This document shows, one piece after another, positions 43,497 to 52,520 of a stretch of 64,000 bases of DNA. Both the position numbers and the translations under genes were made by a program. The DNA comes from Cytophagales bacterium. GTDB lineage: Bacteria > Bacteroidota > Bacteroidia > Cytophagales > Cyclobacteriaceae. Position 1 is the first letter of the stretch. Every line of letters begins with the position of its first letter. The notes under the pieces are model-generated. The model ran no database searches. It saw nothing but the letters and a program-made list of their open reading frames with translations, and was not told where the DNA came from. The stretch is from NCBI GenBank assembly GCA_022360015.1, contig JAKSDQ010000170.1:1-64000 (forward strand), in the 5' to 3' direction.

Positions 43497-44837
43497 TTAA
43501 TTAAAAAAAGTTTCCACTGAACGAATACAATTTGAGCGGGCCAGCACCACCACCCGGTCTTTAGGTTTGAATTGAAAATTTCCCAGGGTAACATATCCTT
43601 CACCACGCCTGATAACCCCACCAATGACAGCCGCTGCAGGAAAATTTAAATCTTTTAATTCATGCTTGGTGATTTTTGAATTTTCCTGCACCTCAAATTC
43701 CAGCACCTCCGCATCCACGCCATGAATGCTGGTCAGCGACAATACCTGACCTTTTCTGACATAGCGGAAGATAAAATTGGCGGCAATCAGTTTTTTATTG
43801 ATCATCGTATCCACACCAATATCTTGTGAAATCTGAATATAATCTATATTTTCCACCAGGGAAATGGTTTTTTTTACATGGTGTTTTTTGGCCACCAAAC
43901 TAGAAATGATGTTTGTTTCGGAATTACCGGTAACAGCTACAAAAGCGTCCATCTCTTCTATTCCTTCATCTTCCAATAACTCAATGTTACGGCCATCACC
44001 ATTGATTACCAATGTTTCCTTTAACTGGTCGGCCAGTTCGAAGGCTTTTTCCTTATCCCTTTCAATCAGTTTTACGTTGTATTTTTTGCTTAGCCTTTTG
44101 GCAGCATTGATCCCCACCTTGCTGCCGCCGAGAATCATTACATTTTTGATTTGTATACTCTCGTTTCCTGTAAGGGAAATAAGTTTGTCAACAACATCCG
44201 GGCATACAATAAAATACGCATGATCGTCTTTTTGAAACCGGTTGTTACCCCTGGGGATAATGGTCTCGTTATTTCTTAAAATGGCCACTGTGACAAAGTT
44301 CTGATAGGGATCCAGTGAAGATGCTTCCGCGATGGTTTTATTGTTAAGTATGCTATCTTTCTGTATCGATAACCCTATCATCGAAAGCATACCGCTGCTA
44401 AAATCAAAGGTGTCGGTCAGGGCCGCTTCCTTGAGCAAACGTTCAATTTCTTTTGCTGCCAGGGACTCGGGAGAGATTATCTCATCAATACCGATGGTTT
44501 TCAGATTTAGTACATCTTTTCTCTGAAGATATTCAAGGTTCTCAATTCTCGATACGGTTTTTTTGGCCCCCAGATTCTTGGCAATAATGGCGGTAGCAAT
44601 GTTAGTCTCTTCGGTGGAAGTAGCACAGATCACCAAATCCGCCTTTTCAACCATGGCATCTTGTAGTACTTTCAACGAGGTGGAACTTCCTTTGATAGTG
44701 GCTACGTCCAGGTGGCTGGCCACGTAATCCAGCTTTTCCTTATCTTTGTCAATAAGAATGATATCCTGTTCCTCGTAGGCCAGAAGTTTGGCAATATGAA
44801 AACCAACCTCTCCTGCTCCGGCAATGATGATCCTCAT
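43497..44837 (-). CDS. trkA: TrkA, NAD-binding regulator of potassium uptake
   Basis: The 446-residue cytoplasmic protein contains two RCK halves. The first Rossmann motif is IIAGAGEVGFHIAKLL; the second is MILGGSKVGINAAKRL. Each half has a linked TrkA_C part (VAILRNNETIIPRGN and GVIRRGEGYVTLGNF). It binds NAD(H)/ATP and controls TrkH opening. It is first of the potassium operon with trkH and the Kv channel. Confidence 0.95.
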   Translation of the reverse strand: MRIIIAGAGEVGFHIAKLLAYEEQDIILIDKDKEKLDYVASHLDVATIKGSSTSLKVLQDAMVEKADLVICATSTEETNIATAIIAKNLGAKKTVSRIENLEYLQRKDVLNLKTIGIDEIISPESLAAKEIERLLKEAALTDTFDFSSGMLSMIGLSIQKDSILNNKTIAEASSLDPYQNFVTVAILRNNETIIPRGNNRFQKDDHAYFIVCPDVVDKLISLTGNESIQIKNVMILGGSKVGINAAKRLSKKYNVKLIERDKEKAFELADQLKETLVINGDGRNIELLEDEGIEEMDAFVAVTGNSETNIISSLVAKKHHVKKTISLVENIDYIQISQDIGVDTMINKKLIAANFIFRYVRKGQVLSLTSIHGVDAEVLEFEVQENSKITKHELKDLNFPAAAVIGGVIRRGEGYVTLGNFQFKPKDRVVVLARSNCIRSVETFFN

Positions 44838-44945
44838 GGGTGATAAATATCAAAATTTCTGCTTTGCAATACAAGTATATAAAAAATCTTTTACTCAAAT
44901 AAAATTATTCTTATGCCTGCTAAGCAAATGAATACGAGCCTTTTG

Positions 44946-46094
44946 TCATTCTTTGATATCTTCATAATGCCGGTTTAAGGCCAAAGCTTTCATGGTATCT
45001 ATTTCCTGCCCTTCAAAAGTGATCATCGCCGGAATTACATCAACTGTGAGGCATGAATGAACCGGAACAATATACATGAGATCGCCGACTTGAAAATTTT
45101 CCCAAAAAGTCGGGCTGATTTTGACAATACCATGTTCCTGCGACAGGGATTTGACATAACAGTCGGGTAACGGTTGTCCCCACCCTTCAACGCCCATCGT
45201 TACCACCCTGCCAAAATAGTTATGGCCATGGCTGTCTTTCAGGCTATCTTTAGAAAAATGCACCGCCCCCCCGTAGATAATAATTTCACCTCTTTCTTTA
45301 TGTTGAGCTACAATAGGGCAGGCGACTACCACAGCTATGTCTTCCCACTGACAGGACCCAATACCCTTTTGTGCCAGGTCATAGTAGATAAAATTACCAG
45401 GCCTGATTTCATCAACACCCTGAAAGTTCTCCGCCAGACTCATACTTGGCGTATCCCCTATGGATATAATTAGATCGGGATACAGATCATTGAAGTATGA
45501 TTTCAGCTTTACCATTTTACTTCTGGTATCCTCGTGAATGGCCAGGATTTCTTCTCTCGAACTTGCTTGATAGGAATGGCCTGCATGGGCTAAAAACCCC
45601 TTAAACCGTACTTTATCAACAGTTATCAAGGTATTGGCAAGTTGGTTTATCCGTTCGATATCTCCTGCTTCAATTCCAGTACGATGATATCCTGTATCAA
45701 TCTTAACAAAAACGCCTACAGGGAAAACCAAAGCTTTTTCCAGGGCTCCTATATGGGCGGTTGACTCAACCAGAATGTTTAAACTGATTTTTGCCGCGAG
45801 GTTGTTCACCTTGTCCATCTCCCTCATATTTAAAGAGAAGGCTACGGTAATGTCATCCCAACCATGCTGCGAAAAATAAGTGGCCATGTCTAAAGACGAA
45901 ACCGTAATTGAGCGTATGCCGGCTGCTTTGTACCAACCGCCTACAACTGCCGACTGGTGCGTTTTGAAGTGGGGGCGCAAATGCACATGGTGATCCTCAG
46001 CCTTTTTCACCATCCTTTGAATATTTCTCTGGCACACCCTTTGATCAACAATTAATGTGGGCGTGTCAATATTTTCTTCTTCAAATTTTAGCAT
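44946..46094 (-). CDS. D-threonine aldolase / D-serine dehydratase-family PLP enzyme
   Basis: The 382-residue fold-III PLP enzyme has an N-terminal alanine-racemase-like barrel with the PLP lysine in RPHFKTHQ (Lys44) and GVFVKIDTGYHRTGIE. The C-terminal D-Ser dehydratase-like domain carries the metal pair His-x-Cys (VPVHSCLTVD). These features mark the D-threonine aldolase/DSD1 group, which needs PLP plus a divalent metal to cleave or dehydrate D-beta-hydroxy amino acids. The exact activity is not decided by sequence. It is divergent from the DUF4412 gene, 92 bp away. Confidence 0.88.
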   Translation of the reverse strand: MLKFEEENIDTPTLIVDQRVCQRNIQRMVKKAEDHHVHLRPHFKTHQSAVVGGWYKAAGIRSITVSSLDMATYFSQHGWDDITVAFSLNMREMDKVNNLAAKISLNILVESTAHIGALEKALVFPVGVFVKIDTGYHRTGIEAGDIERINQLANTLITVDKVRFKGFLAHAGHSYQASSREEILAIHEDTRSKMVKLKSYFNDLYPDLIISIGDTPSMSLAENFQGVDEIRPGNFIYYDLAQKGIGSCQWEDIAVVVACPIVAQHKERGEIIIYGGAVHFSKDSLKDSHGHNYFGRVVTMGVEGWGQPLPDCYVKSLSQEHGIVKISPTFWENFQVGDLMYIVPVHSCLTVDVIPAMITFEGQEIDTMKALALNRHYEDIKE

Positions 46095-46186
46095 GACCGT
46101 TAGAATAATAAATTGTAGTTAAGTGGTTTAAATTAGGATTTTTCCTATCTTTATTAATTTATAAGGAAAATTAAAATTAGTACATA

Positions 46187-47041
46187 ATGAGATATTTAAC
46201 CTTCTTTTCAAAAATTACTTTCATAATTTTTATCAGTTTTGGATTAGCCGCTCAGGCAGATGCCGACAATGGCATAGTGGTAAAGTCTACGAATTACACG
46301 ATTGATAAAAGTTCCGGGGAAAAAACAAAACTGGGGAACAATACCATGTATTTTACCCAGGACAAGCTCATGATCAAACAAAAAGATCAGAATGGAAAGT
46401 CCACTACCGTAATCTTTTATGGTAACAAAAACGAAATGGTGGTTTTCCTCAATTCAAAGGAGTATATCGTCATTGATGAAGCACAAATGGCCATGATAAA
46501 GCAACAGTTAGAAAGCGTCAGGGCTATGATGGAACAAATGAAGGCTAATATGACCGACGAGCAAAAAAAGATGATGGATAAAAACTTTCCGGGTAAAAAT
46601 GGTAAAAAAGTGACTACTACCTATCAAAAAGATGGATCGAAAACCATCAATGGCTGGACAAGCAGTAAATATTTGGCTTTGGAGAATGGAAATAAGGTGA
46701 GTGAACTCTATATTGCCTCTTACAGGACTTTGGGCGTGTCAAAGGCAGATTTTACAGCCATGGAAAAGCTGATGCAGTTTTTTAGAAAACATCTGGCGGA
46801 TATCAGCGATCAGTTTAACATGGGAAGTGATACCGGTTTTATGGCGCTTACGGGCGACAACCCTGCCTTCAACTCAGGTGTACCTGTTAAAGTTACCACT
46901 TTTGAAGGTGGTAAAGCAACAAGTGATACGATAATTGAAAGTGTTGAAAAAAAGGCTTTAGGCGAAGATTTGTTTGCTATACCAAGCCATATGCAGAAAA
47001 AAGATCTGGGCCAGATGTTTCAAGGAGGATTCGGTGGATAA
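46187..47041 (+). CDS. Secreted DUF4412-type protein
   Basis: The 284-residue protein has a signal peptide (about residues 1-26, AAQADA). A beta-rich domain with a Met/Gln/Lys-rich helix at 90-120 (MMEQMKANMTDEQKKMMDK) follows. The overall scheme (IVVKSTNYTIDKSSGEKTKLGNNTMYF start, GWTSSKYLALENGNKVSELY middle) matches DUF4412 periplasmic proteins of Bacteroidota. These fold like LolA-related beta half-barrels, but a function is not established. A strong terminator follows it. Confidence 0.78.
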   Translation: MRYLTFFSKITFIIFISFGLAAQADADNGIVVKSTNYTIDKSSGEKTKLGNNTMYFTQDKLMIKQKDQNGKSTTVIFYGNKNEMVVFLNSKEYIVIDEAQMAMIKQQLESVRAMMEQMKANMTDEQKKMMDKNFPGKNGKKVTTTYQKDGSKTINGWTSSKYLALENGNKVSELYIASYRTLGVSKADFTAMEKLMQFFRKHLADISDQFNMGSDTGFMALTGDNPAFNSGVPVKVTTFEGGKATSDTIIESVEKKALGEDLFAIPSHMQKKDLGQMFQGGFGG

Positions 47042-47064
47042 CCAAATCCAGTGAGCGACAAAGT

Positions 47065-47100
47065 GGCCATATTGTTTAAGATATGGCCTTTTTATTGTTT
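47065..47100 (+). terminator. Intrinsic terminator after the DUF4412 gene
   Basis: GGCCATAT and ATATGGCC form a perfect 8-bp stem with an 8-nt loop, followed by TTTTTATTGTTTTTTT. It lies 24 bp past the stop and within a convergent gap, so it ends rightward transcription from 46187. Confidence 0.88.
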
Positions 47101-47118
47101 TTTTAAGCTAAGCTGGTG

Positions 47119-47403
47119 CTAGTCTGTCACCTCTACACCATTCCAAAACGCTACGTAATTTTCTATTTGCTTTGCGGCATGTTTGGCTTCGGGATAATAC
47201 CAGGCCGCATCGGGGTTAACATCCCCATTGACCTCAATATTGTAATAACTTGCCATTCCCTTCCAGGGACAGGTAGTATGATTATCGCTACCCTTAAAAT
47301 ATTCCTTATTGATTGATCCGGGTGGAAAGTATTTGTTTCCTTCCACTTCTACTACATCATCACTCTCAGCGAGCACCACCCCATTCCAAATTGCTTTAGC
47401 CAT
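47119..47403 (-). CDS. DUF427 domain protein
   Basis: From ATG 47403 the product has 94 residues and the DUF427 signature: KAIWNGVVLAESDDVVEVEG, then KYFPPGSINKEYF, TTCPWKGMASYYNIEV and AAWYYPEAKHAA. DUF427 is a compact, usually single-domain beta-tent fold in bacteria and fungi with no known reaction. The TCPWKG-x-A-x-Y core is fully conserved here. A longer frame to 47490 lacks family similarity and is rejected as the start. Confidence 0.88.
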   Translation of the reverse strand: MAKAIWNGVVLAESDDVVEVEGNKYFPPGSINKEYFKGSDNHTTCPWKGMASYYNIEVNGDVNPDAAWYYPEAKHAAKQIENYVAFWNGVEVTD

Positions 47404-47569
47404 ATTTTTAATTTTTAAATTGTTTTTTGAATAATGATAATTTAACAATAATCGAAAGAAAATCGATCCCAAAGATGAACAAAATCTCAAATTATTTTGT
47501 CTTATGAGTTATCGGTTAATAATAAAAGAATAATTTTGAAGTGCACGCTTTGACTATTACAAAAATGCC

Positions 47570-48616
47570 ATGAATAAAGCTAAAGGAAAAACAGGAGTTT
47601 TGTTGGTAAACCTGGGAACACCCGATAGCCCGGAAACAAAAGATGTCAGAAAGTATCTCAGGGAGTTTTTAATGGATAAGAGGGTAATTGACATCCCTTT
47701 TATCACCCGCTGGATGTTGGTAAATCTGATCATTGCCCCTTTCCGTGCCCCCAAATCGGCCAAAGTATATAAGGAACTGTGGGAGGAGCGCGGTTCTCCT
47801 TTATTGTTTTATGGTGAAGATGTCCAAAAACTGCTTCAGGAGGCGCTGGGTAATCAATATATAGTTGAATTGGCCATGCGTTATCAAAAACCTTCGATTA
47901 AAGATGGTCTGTTAAACTTAATGAACCGGCAAGTAGGTGAAATCATCATTATTCCTCTTTTCCCCCAATATGCTTCAGCTACTACAGGCTCAGTGATCGA
48001 CAAGGTGATGGAAATAAGTAAAGAATGGCAAATAATTCCAAATCTCAGGTTTGTAAGTAACTTTGTCAATAATGATTTATTCATAAGCGCCTTTGCCGCA
48101 ATTGGCAAAAAATACATGGATCAAACCGACTATGATCATGTTATTTTCAGCTATCATGGAATCCCCGAGAGGCAAATAAAAAAAGGCTCTGTAGACAATT
48201 ATTGCCGACTGGCGGATTGCTGTAGCGTTTATCACAAAAAAAACCAGTTTTGTTACCGGGCCCAATGCTTTCATACTTCCAGGCTCCTGGCTGAAAAACT
48301 GGATTTGGATGAGAGCCGGTATACGGTTTCTTTTCAATCCAGGCTGGGTAAAGACCCCTGGATACAGCCCTATACGGATGACATAATCAAGCAACTACCC
48401 AGGGAAGGGAAAAAAAAGGTGCTGGCCTTTTCGCCAGCCTTTATTGCAGATTGCCTGGAAACCACCATAGAGGTGGGCGATGAGTTTAAGGAAATATTCA
48501 TGGAAGAAGGCGGGGAGCACTGGCAGTTAGTAGAAAGCCTGAATGACCATCCGCTTTGGATTGAATGCCTGAAATCTTTAGTCATTCAAAATGAGACGGA
48601 GGTAGTAACCTCATAG
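47570..48616 (+). CDS. hemH: Ferrochelatase
   Basis: It inserts Fe2+ into protoporphyrin IX, the last step of protoheme synthesis. The 348-residue protein begins with the family pattern TGVLLVNLGTPDSP. It has VIFSYHGIPERQIKKG with the catalytic His, and WIQPYTDDIIKQL near VLAFSPAFIADCLETTIEVG, which carries the second metal-side residues. Several cysteines (CRLADCCSVYHKKNQFC) may hold a cluster or be structural. It lies convergent to a cysteine desulfurase gene, 24 bp away. A TAATTTTG box 32 bp upstream of the start resembles the Bacteroidota -7 element. Confidence 0.95.
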   Translation: MNKAKGKTGVLLVNLGTPDSPETKDVRKYLREFLMDKRVIDIPFITRWMLVNLIIAPFRAPKSAKVYKELWEERGSPLLFYGEDVQKLLQEALGNQYIVELAMRYQKPSIKDGLLNLMNRQVGEIIIIPLFPQYASATTGSVIDKVMEISKEWQIIPNLRFVSNFVNNDLFISAFAAIGKKYMDQTDYDHVIFSYHGIPERQIKKGSVDNYCRLADCCSVYHKKNQFCYRAQCFHTSRLLAEKLDLDESRYTVSFQSRLGKDPWIQPYTDDIIKQLPREGKKKVLAFSPAFIADCLETTIEVGDEFKEIFMEEGGEHWQLVESLNDHPLWIECLKSLVIQNETEVVTS

Positions 48617-48640
48617 TAGTTCTCCTGTGTCCACCAATAT

Positions 48641-49777
48641 TTACACATTAACCTTGTAGAACTCCGCAAGTTTTTCTACGGTATAATCGATTTCTTCAGC
48701 AGTATTATACTTACTGAATGAAAACCTTATGGCACCTCTGTTCGGATCAGTTTTCAAAGCTGTTAGAACATGTGACCCTGCGTTGCTGCCACTGGAACAA
48801 GCACTACCACCCGAAGCACTTATTTTGTTAATATCCAGGTTAAATAATAACATTTCATTGTCCCCTGATTCAGGAAGACATACGTTCAATACTGTGTATA
48901 GGCTTTTGTCACTTTCACAACCACCGTTAAAGCCAATCCCCGGTATGGCTTCTTTCAGTGATCTTATCATTCTTGTTTTAAGGCCTTGAATGTGTTTTCT
49001 GTGCTGGTCCATGTTCTCATAAGCCACCTCCATGGCCCTGACCAGCCCAATGATACCGCAAACATTTTCCGTCCCGCCCCGCATATTTCTTTCCTGAGCC
49101 CCTCCATAAATGAAGGGATGTATTTTATGGTCTCTGTTGACATACAAAAACCCAACTCCTTTCGGCCCGTGAAATTTATGGGCTGATCCTACAATACACT
49201 GGATGTTTAATTGCTGAAGGTCATGGACATAATGACCCATGGTTTGTACGGTGTCTGAATGAAAAACAGCCCCATATTCTTTACATAATTCACTAACTGC
49301 GGCAATATCGGTTATGTTGGCTATTTCATTATTGGCATGCATCAACGAAACGAGGGACTTGCTGTTTTGTTGAAGTAGTTGCTCCAGATGATTGAAGTCG
49401 ATATAACCTTCTTCCAGAAGATTAACGTAACTCAACTTGACTTTTCCCTGTTTTTCGAGATGTTCCATGGTATGCAGTACGGCATGATGCTCTACGCGGG
49501 AAGTGATACAATGTTGTATGTCTAGCGTTTCGACAGAACATCTGATGGCAGTATTGTCGGCTTCTGTGCCACCTGATGTAAAAAAAATCTCAGATGGTGT
49601 GGTATTTAGCAGGTCGGCTATGGTTTTACGGCTTTTTTCAATGGCGGCCTTCGCTTCTCTGCCGTGGGTATGAATTGAAGATGGGTTGCCAAAGATACTC
49701 GTAAAATACGGTTTCATGGCCTCGAATACCTGCACATCAACCGGAGTGGTGGCAGCATTATCCAGATAAACTCTCAT
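48641..49777 (-). CDS. Cysteine desulfurase (IscS/NifS-type)
   Basis: The 378-residue fold-I PLP enzyme removes sulfur from cysteine to form a persulfide for Fe-S or thio-modification. Motifs are YLDNAATTPVD at the start, EIFFTSGGTEADN, the PLP lysine in GSAHKFHGPKG and the flexible cysteine loop ISASGGSACSSGS. The mobile loop resembles the IscS/NifS group I, to which it is assigned. No iscU or sufE is adjacent; glmM lies upstream on the same strand, 36 bp away. Confidence 0.93.
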   Translation of the reverse strand: MRVYLDNAATTPVDVQVFEAMKPYFTSIFGNPSSIHTHGREAKAAIEKSRKTIADLLNTTPSEIFFTSGGTEADNTAIRCSVETLDIQHCITSRVEHHAVLHTMEHLEKQGKVKLSYVNLLEEGYIDFNHLEQLLQQNSKSLVSLMHANNEIANITDIAAVSELCKEYGAVFHSDTVQTMGHYVHDLQQLNIQCIVGSAHKFHGPKGVGFLYVNRDHKIHPFIYGGAQERNMRGGTENVCGIIGLVRAMEVAYENMDQHRKHIQGLKTRMIRSLKEAIPGIGFNGGCESDKSLYTVLNVCLPESGDNEMLLFNLDINKISASGGSACSSGSNAGSHVLTALKTDPNRGAIRFSFSKYNTAEEIDYTVEKLAEFYKVNV

Positions 49778-49812
49778 TGTTGTTTGAATTATTTGTTGGG
49801 TTATTGTTTATG

Positions 49813-51207
49813 TTATTCCACCTTTGTAGTGATTATTTCCTTAATGTCGGAAATAATTTTATTGGCTAGATTATCTGCAGTTGCTAAAAGTGAAGATTCA
49901 GCATAAATGCGGATAATTGGTTCAGTGTTAGACTTTCTGAGATGCACCCATTCTTTGTCAAACTCAATTTTTACTCCATCGGTGGTATTTATGGGTTGTC
50001 TTGAGTATTTGTCTTTCACCCGGTTCAAGACATTATCGACATCGATTTCCGGAGTAAGCTCAATTTTGTTTTTGGAAATCTGATAATTGGGGTAAATACC
50101 TCTTAAATGTGTTATTGACTTGCCAAATTTTGCCAGATGGGTTAAAAATAAGGCTATACCTACCAGGGCATCCCGCCCATAATGCAATTCGGGATAGATA
50201 ATACCGCCGTTACCTTCTCCGCCAATCACGGCCTGATTTTTTTTCATAGCCTCTACCACGTTGACCTCACCCACGGCTGCGGCAGCATAATTACCACCGT
50301 GCTTCTCAGTCACATCTCTTAGAGCCTTGGTAGAAGAAAGATTGGATACCGTATTGCCTTTCTTTTGGCTTAACACATAGTCTGCCACGGCCACCAAAGT
50401 ATATTCTTCACCAAACGGCGTGCCATCGTTATTTATCAGGGCCAGCCTGTCAACATCCGGATCAACCACAATGCCTAAATCATATTGCCCCTTTTGCATT
50501 TCAGTACAGATGTGTGTAAGATTCTCCGGCAGAGGTTCAGGATTATGCGGAAATTGTCCATTAGGCTCACAATAGATCTCCTTGACCCTATCGACACCCA
50601 GGGCCTTTAACAACCTGGGCACGGCAATGCCTCCCGTAGAATTAACCGCATCGACCACCACTGAGAAATTACTTTTTCCGATAGCTTCTGCATCTACCAA
50701 TGGAAGTGCTACTATCATCTCAATATGGCTGTCAATGTAGCTGTCATTCTTGGTATAGAAGCCTAATTTGTTTACACCGGCAAATTCAAATGCTTCCTCC
50801 GCAGCAATATTCAAAACATCTGCACCGTCTTTGGCCGATATAAACTCCCCCTTATGATTGAGCAGTTTAAGCGCATTCCATTGTACAGGATTATGGCTGG
50901 CAGTAAGTATTATTCCACCTCCGGCCTTTTCCAAAGGTACGGCAATTTCTACCGTGGGCGTGGTTGACAACCCCAGGTCGATCACATCTATACCAAGCCC
51001 TTGCAAGGTGCCAACCACCAGACGGGTAAACATATCGCCAGATGGTCTGGCGTCTCTGCCAATCACGATTTTCCGAATGTCCGTATGCTTAACCACCCAT
51101 GTTCCAAACGCTGCTGTAAATTTTACGACATCCAGCGGCGTTAATGAATTTCCTGCACTTCCGCCAATCGTTCCCCTTATTCCCGAAATAGACTTGATTA
51201 AAGACAC
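49813..51207 (-). CDS. glmM: Phosphoglucosamine mutase
   Basis: The 464-residue alpha-D-phosphohexomutase converts GlcN-6-P to GlcN-1-P, leading to UDP-GlcNAc for peptidoglycan and LPS. Motifs in order are SGIRGTIGG, IVIGRDARPSG, the phosphoserine loop ILTASHNPVQWNALK, the Mg site DPDVDRLAL, the sugar loop GEGNGG and the phosphate site RKSNTEPIIRIYAE. The length and order fit GlmM. Whether it also acts as a phosphomannomutase cannot be excluded. Confidence 0.93.
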   Translation of the reverse strand: MSLIKSISGIRGTIGGSAGNSLTPLDVVKFTAAFGTWVVKHTDIRKIVIGRDARPSGDMFTRLVVGTLQGLGIDVIDLGLSTTPTVEIAVPLEKAGGGIILTASHNPVQWNALKLLNHKGEFISAKDGADVLNIAAEEAFEFAGVNKLGFYTKNDSYIDSHIEMIVALPLVDAEAIGKSNFSVVVDAVNSTGGIAVPRLLKALGVDRVKEIYCEPNGQFPHNPEPLPENLTHICTEMQKGQYDLGIVVDPDVDRLALINNDGTPFGEEYTLVAVADYVLSQKKGNTVSNLSSTKALRDVTEKHGGNYAAAAVGEVNVVEAMKKNQAVIGGEGNGGIIYPELHYGRDALVGIALFLTHLAKFGKSITHLRGIYPNYQISKNKIELTPEIDVDNVLNRVKDKYSRQPINTTDGVKIEFDKEWVHLRKSNTEPIIRIYAESSLLATADNLANKIISDIKEIITTKVE

Positions 51208-51284
51208 CTGATAAAATATTTATTTTACTTTGAACAAAAGTAAATAAAATATTTATTAATTGAGTGAGGTAGCTGGTAGATAAG

Positions 51285-51512
51285 CTAAAATTTTGACATG
51301 ACCTTGTTGACCTCGGAATCAGGGTTGGCACATGCTTCTCCTGCCGATACATCTTTTCCGCAATATCCACAGGTTCCCCCTTCTTTCTGTAAAAATGGGC
51401 TCTGCGAAGCACAAGTACCTTTAAATTCCCCATTCTTCAAAAAAATCAACCTCACCGACATGAGAATAAAAAACAGTGCAAGAAATCCTATTCCTAATAA
51501 AACCGTTGCCAT
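51285..51512 (-). CDS. Small conserved membrane protein with Cys-rich tail
   Basis: This 75-residue product has one TM helix (about residues 4-24, LLGIGFLALFFILMSVRLIF). A short segment FKGTCASQSPFL and the CxxC-type GGTCGYCGKDVSAGEACAN follow. The Cys pairs could bind metal or form disulfides. It lies 77 bp upstream of glmM on the same strand, and small single-TM proteins of this kind are, as I recall, common near glmM in Cytophagales. The function is unknown. Confidence 0.75.
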   Translation of the reverse strand: MATVLLGIGFLALFFILMSVRLIFLKNGEFKGTCASQSPFLQKEGGTCGYCGKDVSAGEACANPDSEVNKVMSKF

Positions 51513-51606
51513 AACTAAATTTATTTATGCAAATTTACATAATCGCTAGTATAACACATAACCTAAGCCGAAAGTTTCTTTAAAACACAAAAGATATACA
51601 AATGAT

Positions 51607-52422
51607 ATGGCTAAAATAAAGGCAAAAAAAGATAAAAACAGGGAGGCAAAACTGGCCGCTTTTGACAGATTGCTAACCATTATGGACGAGCTACGGGAAA
51701 ACTGCCCCTGGGACCGGAAACAAACAATGGAAAGCCTGAGACATTTGACTATTGAAGAAACCTATGAACTGTCAGACGCGATCATTGAAAATGACATGGA
51801 AGAAATAAAAAAGGAACTTGGTGATATCACATTGCATATGATTTTTTATGCGCGTATCGCTTCTGAATCCAACCAGTTCGATATGGGCGATGTGTTAAAT
51901 GCTGTCTCTGAAAAATTGATCAGGAGGCATCCCCATATCTATGGCGATACGGTGGTAGAAAATGAAGAGGAGGTAAAACAAAACTGGGAAAAAATTAAAT
52001 TAAGGGAAAAAGGTAACAAATCGGTTCTGGGTGGGGTTCCTGGCTCCCTGCCCGCCTTGGTTAAGGCAATGCGTATTCAGGAAAAGGCCCGGGGAGTAGG
52101 GTTTGATTGGGAAAAAAAGGAGCAGGTTTGGAAAAAGGTGGAAGAAGAAATGAGTGAATTCGAGGCTGAGCATAAGGTGAAAAATGGCAAACCATTGAAT
52201 CAGCAAAAAGCACAGGAAGAATTTGGAGATTTGCTATTTTCACTTATTAATTATGCCCGCTTCATCGGTATCAACCCTGAAGAAGCCCTGGAAAAAACGA
52301 ACAAAAAGTTTATCAGGCGATTCAATTTCTTGGAAACAGCCTCCCGGCAGGATGGTAAGAATATAGCAGATATGACCTTGTCAGAAATGGATGAATACTG
52401 GGAGAGGGCCAAGAAGCTTTAG
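51607..52422 (+). CDS. mazG: MazG-type nucleoside triphosphate pyrophosphohydrolase
   Basis: The 271-residue protein hydrolyses (d)NTPs to monophosphates and clears aberrant nucleotides. It has two MazG domains: residues about 30-105 with the acidic ExxE...ExxD set in LTIEETYELSDAI and KKELGDITLHM, and about 180-260 with EEMSEFEAE and EEFGDLLFSLINYARFIG. The LRENCPWDRKQTMESLR N-terminus is diagnostic of MazG. It is monocistronic, divergent from the small membrane-protein gene. Confidence 0.93.
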   Translation: MAKIKAKKDKNREAKLAAFDRLLTIMDELRENCPWDRKQTMESLRHLTIEETYELSDAIIENDMEEIKKELGDITLHMIFYARIASESNQFDMGDVLNAVSEKLIRRHPHIYGDTVVENEEEVKQNWEKIKLREKGNKSVLGGVPGSLPALVKAMRIQEKARGVGFDWEKKEQVWKKVEEEMSEFEAEHKVKNGKPLNQQKAQEEFGDLLFSLINYARFIGINPEEALEKTNKKFIRRFNFLETASRQDGKNIADMTLSEMDEYWERAKKL

Positions 52423-52520
52423 CCACCCAAGGATTTTCGTTTTTCCTCCCGGGAGGTACTTATTCATGAAATACCCGGTTTTTGGAAAAACATCGATGGA
52501 AATGGTAATAAAAGTAGGTT

